A stretch of 64,000 nucleotides of DNA from Proteus vulgaris (GTDB lineage Bacteria; Pseudomonadota; Gammaproteobacteria; Enterobacterales; Enterobacteriaceae): the NCBI GenBank assembly GCA_901472505.1, contig LR590468.1, forward strand, positions 2,579,501 through 2,643,500. The letters are read 5' to 3'. This document shows, one piece after another, positions 49,874 to 62,169 of the stretch; the stretch's first letter is position 1, and the number at the start of each line of letters is the position of its first letter. The position numbers and the translations under genes are program-made. The notes beneath the pieces were generated by a model. The model saw only the letters and a list, made by a program, of their open reading frames with translations, was not told where the DNA came from and searched no databases.

Positions 49874-50671
49874 ATGTCAGAAAATCGTGAAATCTTTCGT
49901 TTATTAGAAATTATGGTGCAACTACGTGATCCTAATACTGGATGTGAATGGGATAAAGTGCAGACTTTTGACACTATCGCACCTTATACCTTAGAAGAAA
50001 CGTATGAGGTGTTAGATGCTATTACTCGTAAAGATTTTGCTGATTTAAAAGAAGAGTTAGGCGATTTGCTTTATCAAGTTGTTTTTTATTCAAGAATGGC
50101 GCAAGAGCAAAAGTTATTTGATTTTAATGATGTTTGTGAAGCCATTAGTAATAAGCTAGAACGTCGTCATCCTCATATTTTTGCCTCCGAAAGCGAAAAT
50201 AATTTATCAACGGAAAAACATCGCTGGGAAAAACTTAAAGCGCAAGAGCGTGAGGCTAAAGCACAATTTTCATTATTAGATGATATTCCCGCCACATTAC
50301 CCGCTTTGATGAAAGCAGAAAAAATTCAGAAACGATGTGCTTCTGTTGGATTTGATTGGAATGAACTTGAACCTGTTTTAGGTAAAGTGTTTGAGGAAAT
50401 TGATGAAGTGATGGCTGAAGTGAAAAAAACACCTCAAGATGCGTCTAAAATTGAAGATGAATTGGGTGATTTATTATTTTCAGTTGTAAATTTATCTCGG
50501 CATTTAAAACAAAAACCAGAACAAGCATTAAATCGAGCATGCCGTAAATTTGAACAACGCTTTCGCTTTGTTGAAAAAACGCTCTCGGAAGATGGCATAG
50601 GCATAGAAAATGCTTCATTGGAAGAGATGGAGATCTGTTGGCAGAAAGCAAAGAAACAACAGATTGAGTGA
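49874..50671 (+). CDS. mazG: Nucleoside triphosphate pyrophosphohydrolase
   Basis: Hydrolyses NTPs to NMP and PPi; linked to control of ppGpp levels. 265 residues from the ATG at 49874, preceded by AAAGG; the GTG three bases earlier is less likely. Two tandem MazG folds: LRDPNTGCEWDKVQTF and LEETYEVLDAI with LKEELGDLLYQVVFY in the first, and FEEIDEVMAEV with IEDELGDLLFSVVNLSRHL in the second. Orthologue of the gene after relA in E. coli. Confidence 0.95.
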   Translation: MSENREIFRLLEIMVQLRDPNTGCEWDKVQTFDTIAPYTLEETYEVLDAITRKDFADLKEELGDLLYQVVFYSRMAQEQKLFDFNDVCEAISNKLERRHPHIFASESENNLSTEKHRWEKLKAQEREAKAQFSLLDDIPATLPALMKAEKIQKRCASVGFDWNELEPVLGKVFEEIDEVMAEVKKTPQDASKIEDELGDLLFSVVNLSRHLKQKPEQALNRACRKFEQRFRFVEKTLSEDGIGIENASLEEMEICWQKAKKQQIE

Positions 50672-54184
<3,513 letters not shown>

Positions 54185-54220
54185 TCTTGTATCTTTGATT
54201 AAAAAATCTTATTAATTATA

Positions 54221-54253
54221 AAGAGGCGAACCTTGTGTTCGCCTCTTTTTTTT
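54221..54253 (+). terminator. Terminator after eno
   Basis: 11-bp stem AAGAGGCGAAC / GTTCGCCTCTT with loop CTTGT and an eight-base T run. Confidence 0.92.
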
Positions 54254-54506
54254 GGATTTTTTTATAGGAAAAAAGAATATTTATTCTGGAGCACTTTGAA
54301 AAAGTGTGACGTGTAAGAGGAAATAGTGTTCAATTATTACTCTTTTATTAATAAATTGGTTAATTCTCGTGGATGAGATCCCAATTATACGTTTTGCACA
54401 TTTTCAATGGTGCGAAATGTTTTTATATTTCACATATAACCTATTTCGTTAACAATTATGGCTTAGTGAACCTAATGTTCATATCAGCTAATGTGGAGTA
54501 TTATCA
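54254..54506. other. Intergenic region eno-DASS transporter
   Basis: About 250 bases after the eno terminator. A+T-rich, no gene seen. It presumably contains the transporter promoter; a TGTGGAGT ribosome-site-like sequence precedes the ATG at 54507. Confidence 0.4.
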
Positions 54507-55894
54507 ATGGACGCGTCCAATTTAGCCCCATCGGCGAAATCAAGCCCGATAAACAAACGAGGGTTAATTATTCTGGCAATCGATGTCGTTTTATTATTAC
54601 TTTTGCTTGAATTTTTACCTTATGATCCGAAGGGCCAATGCAGGTTTAGCATTAATGGTGTTTGTGGGAGTGTTATGGCTAACTGAAGCTGTTCACGTTA
54701 CGATCACAGCATTATTTATTCCTATTTTAGCCGTCGTACTTGGGCTAATGAATACAAATGAGTCATTAAAATCATTTGCGAATCCTATTATTTTCTTGTT
54801 CTTCGGTGGATTTGCTTTAGCAACGGCGCTTCATATTCAAGGGCTAGACCGCTTAATTGCTAACCGTTTATTAATGATTGCAAAAGGTAAACTCTCAATT
54901 GCGGTATTGTTGTTATTTGGTGTCACTGCATTATTGTCAATGTGGATCAGTAACACTGCAACAGCAGCAATGATGTTACCTTTAGTGGTTAGGTATCTTA
55001 TCTAACTTAGATATTCGTTCAGAACGTAATACTTTCGTATTCGTATTATTAGGTGTTGCTTACAGTGCGAGTATTGGTGGTTTAGGTACGTTAGTAGGAA
55101 GCCCGCCAAATGCGATTGCAGCAGCTCAATTAAACTTAGATTTCATTACGTGGATGAAGTACGGTGTCCCAATCATGCTGGTATTATTACCTATCATGTT
55201 TATCGTGATGTATCTGATGTTACGTCCTAACTTAAAACATAAGTTTGACCTGAAATTAGAAGTCTTAGAGTGGAATAACAAACGTGTTATTACCATGATC
55301 ATCTTCTTAGTTACTGTATTTTTGCTGGGATCTTCAGTTCTTTCATTAGCAGTGCTTTTGGTGTGTGAAAGATTTGGATACCGTGATTGCTGTAAGCGCA
55401 GCAATTGTTATCGGTGTGACAGGGGTAGCAAGTTGGAGCCAAATTCAAGAGAACACAGAGTGGGGTGTATTAATGCTGTTTGGTGGTGGTTTAACACTGA
55501 GCGCAATTCTACAATCTTCTGGTGCAAGTTTGGTGATGGCTGACTTTATGAAAAATACCTTTGGTAATAGCCATTGGTTCGTGATTATTCTTGCAGTAAC
55601 GACCTTTATTATTGTGTTAACTGAATTTACCAGTAATACGGCGAGTGCGGCGTTATTAGTGCCAATCTTCGCCACAGTAGCTCAAGCATTAGGTTATGCC
55701 AGTTTATGGCATTAACAATGATTATTGGTATCGGTGCATCATGTGCGTTTATGTTACCTGTTGCAACGCCACCAAATGCGATTGTCTTTGGCTCCGGTTA
55801 TATTAAACAGACAGAGATGGTGCGAGTCGGTGGGGTGCTTAACCTAGTTTGTATTTTAGTTATCTCTCTGTTTGCTTGGTTCTTCTGGCTGTAG
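54507..55894 (+). CDS. DASS/SLC13-family anion transporter (frame interrupted about five times)
   Basis: Inner-membrane divalent anion:Na+ symporter family, probably for a dicarboxylate. The full protein of about 460 aa must be read across an extra G at 54632-54634, an extra A near 54991, a missing base near 55327, a missing G near 55362 and a missing base near 55705. The pieces fit end to end: [73 protein letters not shown] and [15 protein letters not shown]. The paired SNT motifs and the SPPNA / TPPNA loops are the hallmark of the family. Substrate cannot be read from the sequence. The density of lesions here is the highest in the window. Confidence 0.8.
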
Positions 55895-55920
55895 TTAATA
55901 CACCAAATTAATCTAAATAG

Positions 55921-55952
55921 AGCGCTTGATAGTCATATCAGGCGCTTTTTTA
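55921..55952 (+). terminator. Terminator after the DASS transporter
   Basis: AGCGCTTGATA / TATCAGGCGCT imperfect 11-bp stem, loop GTCA, followed by a T run. Confidence 0.8.
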
Positions 55953-56130
55953 TTGCCTACATCTTGTTATTCTTTGAATTGACGTTGTTAAGGCCATAGA
56001 GATCGCTTTAGAAAATAAATCAAGCAAGGGGGGAATGGCATGATTTGTCTTAGTCATAAAAAACCATCAATATTAAGACCAAAGATGTCATAACATTGAT
56101 GGCTTTAATCAATATATGAATATAAATTAG

Positions 56131-57466
56131 CTATTTTGTGTAAAGTGTAAGTTGTGTACCCGGTTTTAACATTTTAATGTCTGAGTTCCAACTCATTAAT
56201 AATTTAAGGTTAATACCGTGGCGACGAGCGATGCTGTAATAAGAATCTCCCTGTCGAACTTTGTAATAACTCGGAGACGGTTTTGTCGGTTTTGTTACCG
56301 TGCTATTACTGATACTACCTGCATTATGAATTTTTAATGTTTGTCCTACTAATAGGGTGCTTTTTGCATTTAATCCATTAATACGTTGTAAGTCTTTTAT
56401 GCTCATATTGTAAGCGACGAGCAATAGCGTAAAATGAATCCCCAGAGCGAACTTTATAAATACCTTCTTGCTTAATAGACTGATTTGTTTTGGCAACAGC
56501 TAAACGAATAGTCTCTAATACCGCTTCATCTGCAAAAGCATTACGGAATTGCTCAAGCTTATTTCGAGGCAACATAATGACATGAGGGCCATTTGGTGCG
56601 GTTATTCCTCGTTTATAGCCAGGGTTATAATCTTTCACTGTATTTATAGGTAACTGGCTTAATTCAGCAACTTTATTTAACGTGATTTGTTCGCCGACAT
56701 CAAATGAGGCCAATGCTTTATCGCGATAGTTACTTTTTGGAAAAGTAATATTTTGTTCGTTTTCACGAATAACTTTACTTAATGCGAGAATTTTCGGTAC
56801 ATAATTCATCGTTTCTTTAGGTAAAGAAAGAGACCAATAATCTGTTGGTAAGTTTTTACTTTCATTTGCCTTTATTGCTTGCATAACACGGCCTTCACCA
56901 GCGTTATAAGCAGCAAGGGCAAGTGCCCAATCACTATCAAACATTACATACAGGCGTTCAAGTAAATCAAGTGCAGCTTTGGTTGACGCCATGACATCAC
57001 GACGGCCGTCATACCATTGGTTTTGTGCCAAACCATAGTAATTACCGGTTATTGGAACAAATTGCCATAAACCAGCTGCATTTGCAGATGAGGTAACATG
57101 GGGATTAAAGGCACTTTCAACAACAGGAACGAGAGCAAGTTCCATCGGTAATTCACGTTTTTCAATTTCATCAATAATTGAATACATATAAGGTTCAGCG
57201 CGAGAAGCTACGCTCTGTATATGTTTGGGATTATTTAAAAAATACAACTCTTGCTGCGAGATCCTTTCATTTTTGGGGAGTTCCATTTTCAATTCACTTA
57301 CCACATAACCCCATAAATTGGTTTTTACATCATATTGAGGTTGGTGAGAAGTTGAAGTCCCTTTCGTTGATAGTGGTGTGATCGCAGACAAATTAGGTTT
57401 AATGTTCTCAGATTGCTGGCAACCCGCCAATAGCAATATGGAGAACAAAATCGCTTTTGTCTTCAT
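56131..57466 (-). CDS. mltD: Membrane-bound lytic murein transglycosylase D (frame interrupted once)
   Basis: Peptidoglycan-cleaving lipoprotein. Start at MKTKAILFSILLLAGCQQ, a lipoprotein signal with the lipobox LLAGC; longer in-frame starts up to 57535 are less likely. SLT domain with catalytic Glu in VPVVESAFNPHVTSSANAAGLWQFVP and AAYNAGEGRVMQAI. Two C-terminal LysM repeats (YKVRSGDSFYAIARR and YKVRQGDSYYSIARRHG). An extra base near 56411-56413 breaks the first LysM between IARR and YNMSIKDLQRINGL. Corrected length about 444 aa. Same neighbours (gloB, yafS, rnhA, dnaQ) as E. coli. Confidence 0.9.
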
Positions 57467-57541
57467 AATAGAAAAATTCATCCTGTGTGTTTTTTGAACC
57501 AAATGATACTTAGTGTGCCCAAATAAAACAACCAATAGGCA

Positions 57542-58297
57542 CTAAAAGTTGTCTTTTAATTCTCTTAATTTTGTAAATGTCTTAATTGGAGCGTAAGTAT
57601 TAGTGGTTATACCTAAAATCCTTTGTAAATCAATATCGTCAGATTTCAAAAAAAGATTAATACTCTTTTCATTTTTCAGTGTTATCGGCACAGTAGGTTG
57701 CAAGTTTTTACGCATTTCACTAACTTGGGCTAAATAATCGGTAATAAGTGCATTTTCTGGCATGATATGATGTGCAAAGTTCATATTTGAAAGCGTATAT
57801 TCATGCGCACAACAAATTAATGTGCTATCAGGTAATGCACTTAATCTTTGTAATGAGCTAAACATCTGTTGCGCAGTCCCTTCAAATAAACGGCCACACC
57901 CCCCTGAAAACAGGGTATCGCCACAAAATAGATAAGGCTCACAATAATAAGCAACATGACCCAATGTATGGCCTGGTGTACCAATCACATTAAAAGTAAA
58001 AGAGCTAATAATAATATGCTCTTGGTTATGAATAATATTTTCAGCCCCTTTACTTTGTGTTTCTTGTGGGCCAAAAACGTCGATGTTAGGATATTTTTTT
58101 ACAAGTTCAGCGACACCACCAACATGATCATCATGGTGATGGGTTAATAAAATTGCGATAGGTGTTAGTGACCGTTGTGAGAGTATTTCAATAACAGGCT
58201 TAGCTTGTGAAGGATCAACAATCACACATTCACTATTTTCATTACTTAATAGCCAAATGTAGTTATCGGATAAAGCAGGAATTCTGATAAGCTCCAT
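57542..58297 (-). CDS. gloB: Hydroxyacylglutathione hydrolase (glyoxalase II)
   Basis: Metallo-beta-lactamase-fold enzyme completing methylglyoxal detoxification. 251 residues. Metal-binding THHHDDH at 52-58 and further ligand residues in GTPGHTLGHVAY, LFCGDTLFSGGCGRLFEG and CCAHEYTLSN. Intact. Divergent from the yafS-like methyltransferase. Confidence 0.95.
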   Translation of the reverse strand: MELIRIPALSDNYIWLLSNENSECVIVDPSQAKPVIEILSQRSLTPIAILLTHHHDDHVGGVAELVKKYPNIDVFGPQETQSKGAENIIHNQEHIIISSFTFNVIGTPGHTLGHVAYYCEPYLFCGDTLFSGGCGRLFEGTAQQMFSSLQRLSALPDSTLICCAHEYTLSNMNFAHHIMPENALITDYLAQVSEMRKNLQPTVPITLKNEKSINLFLKSDDIDLQRILGITTNTYAPIKTFTKLRELKDNF

Positions 58298-58335
58298 ATA
58301 AGTTACCTTACTTATAAATTATAAAGGGTTAAACG

Positions 58336-59052
58336 ATGAAAGCAGCACGTTCAGCAACACCGATTATTATGCCAGATTCTTGGCGAGATATTCCTTGGGG
58401 AGAATATTATCGCATGGCGATTGAATTGCGTTTACAAAATTGGTGGCCGAAAATGTATGGCTTTCATTTGTTGAAACTCGGTCAACTCAGTGCCGAACTG
58501 GATACCAAATTAAGTATCGTTTCACATCAAGTCAATGTGACATCAAATGCAATAAATGCGGATGTTATCGCGTCTTTAAATTATCTACCCTTTGAAAATA
58601 AATCGATTGATGTTTGCCTTATGGCACATATGCTTGATTATAGTGCGGATCCCCATTGGCTATTACGAGAAGCTGATCGCGTTTTAATCGATGATGGCTG
58701 GATAGTATTAACGAGCTTTAACCCAATTAGTTTATTAGGACTGGGAAAATGCACGCCTTTTTTACGACAAAAACAGCCTTATTCTAGTCGTATGTTTTCA
58801 CTTCGTCGCCAAATAGATTGGCTTAGTGTGTTAAATTATGAAGTGATGACGCAACAGAATTTCCAGATTATGCCATTTTCAAGACCAATAAAACGTGATG
58901 GTAGCCGCTATCATACTGGTGGCTGTTTAAATTTAATCATTGCACGTAAAAGAACGCTTCCTTTGACACCCACAGCCTTGAAATTTGCCTTACCACGCAT
59001 GAGTGTAAAAGGTCGAGTTTTAGGGGCGACTCGTAATCATCCAGAGTCATAA
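58336..59052 (+). CDS. yafS: SAM-dependent methyltransferase, YafS-like
   Basis: 238-residue class I methyltransferase-like protein. Post-motif region DVCLMAHMLDYSADPHWLLREADRVLIDDGWIVLTSFNP fits the methyltransferase 11 pattern. The first SAM-binding glycine motif is weak, as it is in E. coli YafS. Position between gloB and rnhA identifies it as the yafS orthologue. Its substrate is not known. It converges with rnhA, 6 bases apart. Confidence 0.85.
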   Translation: MKAARSATPIIMPDSWRDIPWGEYYRMAIELRLQNWWPKMYGFHLLKLGQLSAELDTKLSIVSHQVNVTSNAINADVIASLNYLPFENKSIDVCLMAHMLDYSADPHWLLREADRVLIDDGWIVLTSFNPISLLGLGKCTPFLRQKQPYSSRMFSLRRQIDWLSVLNYEVMTQQNFQIMPFSRPIKRDGSRYHTGGCLNLIIARKRTLPLTPTALKFALPRMSVKGRVLGATRNHPES

Positions 59053-59058
59053 TGCTTA

Positions 59059-59544
59059 CTAATCTGTGGTTTTATCTTTTTGGCTTTCGATATAACCTGT
59101 GTCTTCTTGAGTTGGTGCTTGTGCAGCTGCTTTCGCTAATTCATCACAACGTTCATTTTCATCATGACCTGCATGGCCTTTCACCCAATGCCATTCAATT
59201 TCATGACGAGTAATAGCACTATCTAATCGCTTCCATAAATCGACATTCAGCACAGGGCTTTTGTCTGCTTTACGCCATTGACGCTTTTTCCAGCTATGGA
59301 TCCATTGTGTAATACCTTGCCTGACATATTGGCTATCTGTTGTTAGTGTAATTTTACAAGGGAATTTTAACGTTTCTAATGCTACGATAGCGGCAAGAAG
59401 TTCCATTCGGTTATTGGTGGTCATAAAAAAACCTTCACTCAGGGTTTTTTCATGTTGTTGATAGCGTAAAATAGCGCCATAACCACCGGGGCCTGGGTTG
59501 CCTAAGCATGAACCATCGGTGAATATTTCTACCTGCTTGTGCAT
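59059..59544 (-). CDS. rnhA: Ribonuclease HI
   Basis: Degrades RNA in RNA:DNA hybrids. 161 residues. Catalytic D10 ([17 protein letters not shown]), E48 ([14 protein letters not shown]), D70 (LTTDSQYV), with H124 ([19 protein letters not shown]) and D134. Divergent from dnaQ with a 65-base gap, as in E. coli. Confidence 0.97.
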   Translation of the reverse strand: MHKQVEIFTDGSCLGNPGPGGYGAILRYQQHEKTLSEGFFMTTNNRMELLAAIVALETLKFPCKITLTTDSQYVRQGITQWIHSWKKRQWRKADKSPVLNVDLWKRLDSAITRHEIEWHWVKGHAGHDENERCDELAKAAAQAPTQEDTGYIESQKDKTTD

Positions 59545-59609
59545 AAAGGCGACTTATCCTTTTTGATTAATACGAAAAATTAACCCTAAGTCTGACATAA
59601 AAACGGATT

Positions 59610-60362
59610 ATGAGCACTCCAATCACACGACAAATTGTACTTGATACCGAAACTACCGGTATGAATAAACTGGGCGTTCATTATGAAGGTCATAATATCA
59701 TTGAAATTGGTGCCGTAGAGGTTATCAATCGTCGATTAACAGGGCGAAATTTCCATGTGTATATTAAGCCTGAAAGATTAGTTGATCCTGAAGCCTTTGA
59801 AGTTCACGGTATTAGTGATGAGTTTTTAGAGGATTGTCCTTCTTTTGCGGATATTGCTGACGAGTTTTTAGAGTATATTCGTGGCGCTGAACTGATTATT
59901 CATAACGCATCGTTCGATATCGGCTTTATGGATTATGAGTTTAGAAAACTTAACCGTGATATTCCGCCTACCGAAACGTTCTGCCAAATTACTGATAGCC
60001 TTGCAATGGCAAGGGCATTATTTCCCGGTAAGCGAAATAACCTTGATGCTTTATGTGATAGATACTTAATAGATAACTCTAAACGTACTCTTCACGGCGC
60101 GTTATTGGATGCTGAAATACTTTCTGATGTCTACTTGGCAATGACCGGTGGACAAACCGCATTAGCATTTTCAATGGAAGGCGAATCAAGTAACGAACAA
60201 GAGCAAAATGATATTCAACGTATTGAGCGTCCAATTTCAGGATTAAGAGTCATAAGAGCAACCGCAGAAGAGCTTGCTGAGCATGAGTCTCGGTTAGATT
60301 TAGTTGAGAAAAAAGGCGGGCATTGTTTGTGGCGTCCTGCATCAAATGATGATGCCGTTTGA
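59610..60362 (+). CDS. dnaQ: DNA polymerase III epsilon subunit (proofreading exonuclease)
   Basis: 250-residue DEDDh 3'-5' exonuclease. ExoI motif with D12 and E14 (QIVLDTETTGMN), ExoII NASFDIGFMDYEF, ExoIII with HGALLDAEILSDVYLAM. The C-terminal tail that binds the polymerase alpha subunit is present and ends HCLWRPASNDDAV. tRNA-Asp lies immediately downstream. Confidence 0.96.
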   Translation: MSTPITRQIVLDTETTGMNKLGVHYEGHNIIEIGAVEVINRRLTGRNFHVYIKPERLVDPEAFEVHGISDEFLEDCPSFADIADEFLEYIRGAELIIHNASFDIGFMDYEFRKLNRDIPPTETFCQITDSLAMARALFPGKRNNLDALCDRYLIDNSKRTLHGALLDAEILSDVYLAMTGGQTALAFSMEGESSNEQEQNDIQRIERPISGLRVIRATAEELAEHESRLDLVEKKGGHCLWRPASNDDAV

Positions 60363-60485
60363 ATATAAAAAAAGCAGAAATGGTTAGCTGAGATTAAAAA
60401 CTATCCAAATGCATCTTTTTGTTAGAAAAACAGTTGACGACAAGGCAAGAGATTCGTAATATTCACCTCGTCCGAAAGGATACGC

Positions 60486-60562
60486 GGAGCGGTAGTTCAG
60501 TTGGTTAGAATACCTGCCTGTCACGCAGGGGGTCGCGGGTTCGAGTCCCGTCCGTTCCGCCA
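60486..60562 (+). tRNA. aspV: tRNA-Asp (GUC)
   Basis: 77-base cloverleaf including an encoded CCA end. Acceptor GGAGCGG pairs with CCGTTCC. Anticodon stem CCTGC/GCAGG encloses loop CTGTCAC with anticodon GTC. T arm GCGGG-TTCGAGT-CCCGT is typical. Same place (after dnaQ) as E. coli aspV. It is also the substrate tRNA for the GluQRS enzyme in this window. Confidence 0.97.
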
Positions 60563-60570
60563 ATATTCCA

Positions 60571-60599
60571 AACCCCAGCATTTATGCTGGGGTTTTTGC
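60571..60599 (+). terminator. Terminator after tRNA-Asp
   Basis: 10-bp stem AACCCCAGCA / TGCTGGGGTT with loop TTTA and TTTTT following. Confidence 0.9.
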
Positions 60600-60613
60600 T
60601 TTTATAGCCTTAA

Positions 60614-60829
60614 ATAATTTCCTCTCTTCATATTTTTCTAAGTTATTATTCTTTACTTTTAATATTTGATACCACTATCTTAGAATTTATTAATGAAATA
60701 TATAAAGAGTTATTTGAGGATAACCTCAAACAATATAATGAAAGGTTAAATAGGCAAGATCCAGAGCATTACTATGAAGGTACTTTCTCTCAAATGAATA
60801 AATTTTTTGTTAATTTATCAGAAAAATAA
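60614..60829 (+). pseudogene. Remnant of an unknown coding sequence downstream of tRNA-Asp
   Basis: An open frame of about 70 codons with no usable start, ending in TAA at 60827-60829. Its last 45 residues look protein-like (NEIYKELFEDNLKQYNERL and YYEGTFSQMNKFFVNLSEK). It seems to be the tail of a gene whose beginning is gone. No family recognised. Confidence 0.4.
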
Positions 60830-60862
60830 AGGCTGTCAGTAATTAATATATTGAAAATCGTG

Positions 60863-61018
60863 ATGACAGATACGGCATCAACAATATTCGGAACACTCGA
60901 CGGTACATATTTTATTAATAATATCGATAAAGATTTTCAGCTTATTTATGATGACGAGGAAATTCAAGGCGACCTTCAAGATCATTTTTTAGCGTTAGTG
61001 GAAGATAATCATCGCTAA
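60863..61018 (+). CDS. Small acidic ORF, 51 aa
   Basis: ATG at 60863, stop at 61016-61018. The product MTDTASTIFGTLDGTYFIN...ALVEDNHR is acidic and soluble-looking. There is no strong ribosome site, so it may be another gene fragment. Function unknown. Confidence 0.35.
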   Translation: MTDTASTIFGTLDGTYFINNIDKDFQLIYDDEEIQGDLQDHFLALVEDNHR

Positions 61019-61153
61019 ACAAAGATTTATTCTAGTAAGGATCTCATTGCCATAAAGGATATTACGTATTTTATCAATATTCATACATTTAGGATCAGCA
61101 TGTTATGTTGAAATCAGATAGAATTAACGTAAAAATAATTGAGTCTATTAGCC

Positions 61154-61612
61154 ATGAGCTTTTTTAACGAAATTCAACAAAAAATGGGTACTACTCCTTT
61201 TTTTTCTAATATGGGAAAGGGAAACTTCGATGATAAAAAAATTATCTATTTTCACAGTATCCAAGCTTGTTTTGAATCGCCTTTAAATGTCGTATGGTTG
61301 CCAACTTCCCCCACTCAAGACGATCCTTTCTATATAAAACAAGAATATCCCAAAGATTTGGTTGAGATGCGATTACTTGTCAGTAAAGCGGTGATAGAGA
61401 GTTTAAAAGCGTTCCCTGTGCCAGATAATCAATTTCAATTCGATGCACATAACTTTAAAATTGCAGCAAGAAATGCGATATGTTACGCCTTTAGACAGTA
61501 TCTTACTGAAAAATATTTCAATTATGGTGATAATTGGGAAAATATTATTCAGATTTACTGCCAAGGCCATTTTCCGATAGGTTTTTGTAAAAAGACATTA
61601 GTGGTGATTTAG
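61154..61612 (+). CDS. Hypothetical protein, 152 aa
   Basis: ATG at 61154 (MSFFNEIQQKMGTTPFFSN). An upstream TTG in the same frame is less likely. Soluble-looking, with KIIYFHSIQACFESPLNVVWLP, VSKAVIESLKAFPVPDNQF and NAICYAFRQYLTEKYFNYGDNW. I do not recognise it. Position next to decayed fragments after a tRNA gene suggests an accessory gene, possibly an orphan immunity protein. Confidence 0.5.
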   Translation: MSFFNEIQQKMGTTPFFSNMGKGNFDDKKIIYFHSIQACFESPLNVVWLPTSPTQDDPFYIKQEYPKDLVEMRLLVSKAVIESLKAFPVPDNQFQFDAHNFKIAARNAICYAFRQYLTEKYFNYGDNWENIIQIYCQGHFPIGFCKKTLVVI

Positions 61613-62169
61613 TTCTGGTTATTTAAAATAAGTTTTCAGTTAGAGTGAAAAATAGAATTAAATTTGTTTTTATCCTTTGTTATTAATATTAAAAAGCAAC
61701 ATTTGCTTTACGCTGATTTTTCCTTTAATTCATATATGATGTAAATGAAACTTTTATTATGTAATCAATGAATTATCTTTTTTTTTATCTTTTTTAATCT
61801 CTTATAATTCTACGTTCTCGTAACAAGTACAGTCAGTTATTAGGTTATGATTAAAACAAAAGCGATATTTATTTGATTTGTTGGATAATTCGGCAATGAA
61901 ATTTTATCTTGATTAGTCACATCAAGCTAAGGTTTAATAGCTGCTTCTCAATTGCGCAAATAATTATGTTTTTTGTTTTTTGTTGCGCAATAATGCAGTG
62001 ATGTAATGTTATTTTCCGCTTTTATCGTAAAAAATGCTGTGTAAATCAAAGAATTATTGTTTTAAGCTAATTACGATAACCACCTTTGTGGATTTTTTAT
62101 ATTGCGGTTTTTTGCCTGCATTGAGAGAATCAGCTATCTAGATGCTTTTTATCCGACTTGGAGTAGAAA
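61613..62169. other. Long intergenic region upstream of tkt, with two TTGCGCAA palindromes
   Basis: 557 A+T-rich bases without a credible gene. The self-complementary octamer TTGCGCAA occurs twice (61952-61959 and 61983-61990), centres 31 bases or about three helical turns apart, about 180 bases upstream of the tkt start. This could be a regulator-binding pair. The tkt promoter must be in this region. A GGAGTAG ribosome site precedes the ATG. Confidence 0.5.
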
